This document shows positions 5,711-6,032 of a stretch of 6,032 nucleotides of DNA, piece after piece. The notes under the pieces are model-generated. The model did not search any database and had not been told where the DNA came from. It worked only from the letters and a program-made list of their open reading frames with translations. The stretch is from Actinomycetota bacterium (GTDB lineage Bacteria > Actinomycetota > Actinomycetes > S36-B12). Both the position numbers and the translations under genes were made by a program. How positions within the stretch are numbered: position 1 is the stretch's first letter; every line of letters starts with the position of its first letter. The stretch spans positions 1-6,032 of the forward strand of contig RGQW01000096.1 of assembly GCA_010029945.1 (NCBI GenBank). The letters run 5' to 3'.

Positions 5711-6032
5711 TCAAAACAGGCGCAGGCCCGAATCCGCCGTGCCTTTGAGTTCGTCGTAGTCCACGACGAAACAGCGAATACCACGATCCTCGGCGAGGGT
5801 TCGGGCCTGGGGCTTGATTTCCTGAGCGGCGAAGACGCCGGAGACGGGAGCAAGTATCGGATCTCGATTCAACAGCTCCAGATAGCGCGATAACTGCTCC
5901 ACTCCATCGATTTCACCGCGCCTTTTGATCTCAACCGCCACCGGCTTGCCCTCGTCATCCCGGCACAAAAGATCGACCGGCCCGATCGCGGTGGGGTATT
6001 CACGTCGCACGAGAGTCCAGCCACTACCGAAC
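5711..6032 (-). CDS. nucS: Endonuclease NucS/EndoMS, C-terminal nuclease domain (5' partial)
   Basis: The last 106 residues are visible; the frame is open to the window edge, so the GTG at 6010 is internal. The domain begins TLVRREYPTAIGPVDLLCRD and continues VAVEIKRRGEIDGVEQLSRYLELLNRD, GVFAAQEIKPQARTLAEDRGI and GLRLF. Asp20, Glu34 and Lys36 of the visible part form the RecB-like D-(x13)-E-x-K catalytic set, with the same spacing as in archaeal NucS (Asp160, Glu174, Lys176). NucS cleaves both strands at mismatches (G-T, G-G, T-T) and provides post-replicative mismatch repair in Actinobacteria, helped by the DNA sliding clamp; C-terminal residues of the Corynebacterium enzyme are reported to be needed for clamp interaction, and the LRLF end seen here fits that. 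The length of similar actinobacterial proteins is about 225 residues, so roughly half is missing beyond the window. Confidence 0.95.
   Translation of the reverse strand, partial: FGSGWTLVRREYPTAIGPVDLLCRDDEGKPVAVEIKRRGEIDGVEQLSRYLELLNRDPILAPVSGVFAAQEIKPQARTLAEDRGIRCFVVDYDELKGTADSGLRLF
5712..5817. repeat. Direct repeat copy B (end of intact nucS), partner of 5091-5196
   Basis: This is the functional coding end of nucS. It bounds the right side of the roughly 515-base segment that holds the small secreted-protein gene. Confidence 0.9.

Noticed and set aside
5090..5817. Complete integrative element with att sites at the nucS end
   Set aside because: The segment between the repeats is about 515 bases, with no integrase, excisionase or transposase; the repeats are longer and more diverged than typical att cores. 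Kept only as one model in the findings.

Overview
The window looks like a piece of a high-GC actinobacterial chromosome, most likely from the Mycobacteriales (Gordonia, Rhodococcus, Dietzia or Williamsia type). The best taxonomic evidence is the C-terminal part of NucS/EndoMS, the mismatch endonuclease that replaces MutS/MutL in Actinobacteria, at the right edge. A small CPGC...HWHTPC zinc-ribbon protein of a kind common in this group, frequent GTG starts and many 4-base gene overlaps agree. Genus cannot be set from this sequence alone.

Layout. On the + strand, bases 1-410 hold the C-terminal SGNH esterase domain of a membrane acyltransferase (OatA-like), followed by an exported PQQ-dependent sugar dehydrogenase-type beta-propeller protein (453-1586). 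This converges on a long - strand gene cluster, with the two terminal stop codons sharing one CTAG. Read in its own direction the - strand cluster is: a tandem two-module 3-hydroxyacyl-CoA dehydrogenase (5069 to 3422), a zinc-ribbon protein (3410-3135), a COG2945-like alpha/beta hydrolase (3138-2383) and a second alpha/beta hydrolase (2386-1583). The last three are joined by ATGA and GTGA overlaps, so they probably form one translationally coupled operon. Right of the cluster lie a degenerate nucS tail (5090-5199), a small secreted-protein gene on the + strand (5301-5657) and the real nucS (5711 to beyond the window, - strand).

Two rearrangements stand out. First, the second dehydrogenase module has lost about 46 residues of its NAD-binding fold together with the reading frame, at one junction near 4066-4070. 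Module 1 is intact, module 2 is a remnant. Second, about 105 bases of the nucS 3' end occur twice as direct repeats 621 bases apart. The outer copy carries an in-frame TAG, and the small secreted-protein gene sits between the copies. The homology stops at the nucS stop codon, which suggests a gene-end-restoring insertion or recombination between two diverged nucS alleles rather than a fresh local tandem duplication.

How the genes work together: the dehydrogenase and the two hydrolases suggest acyl-CoA or ester metabolism, but no specific pathway can be named. The + strand pair acts at the cell envelope. I see no CRISPR array, tRNA, rRNA, transposase or integrase, and no gene-free stretch longer than about 100 bases apart from the 5070-5300 interval described below.
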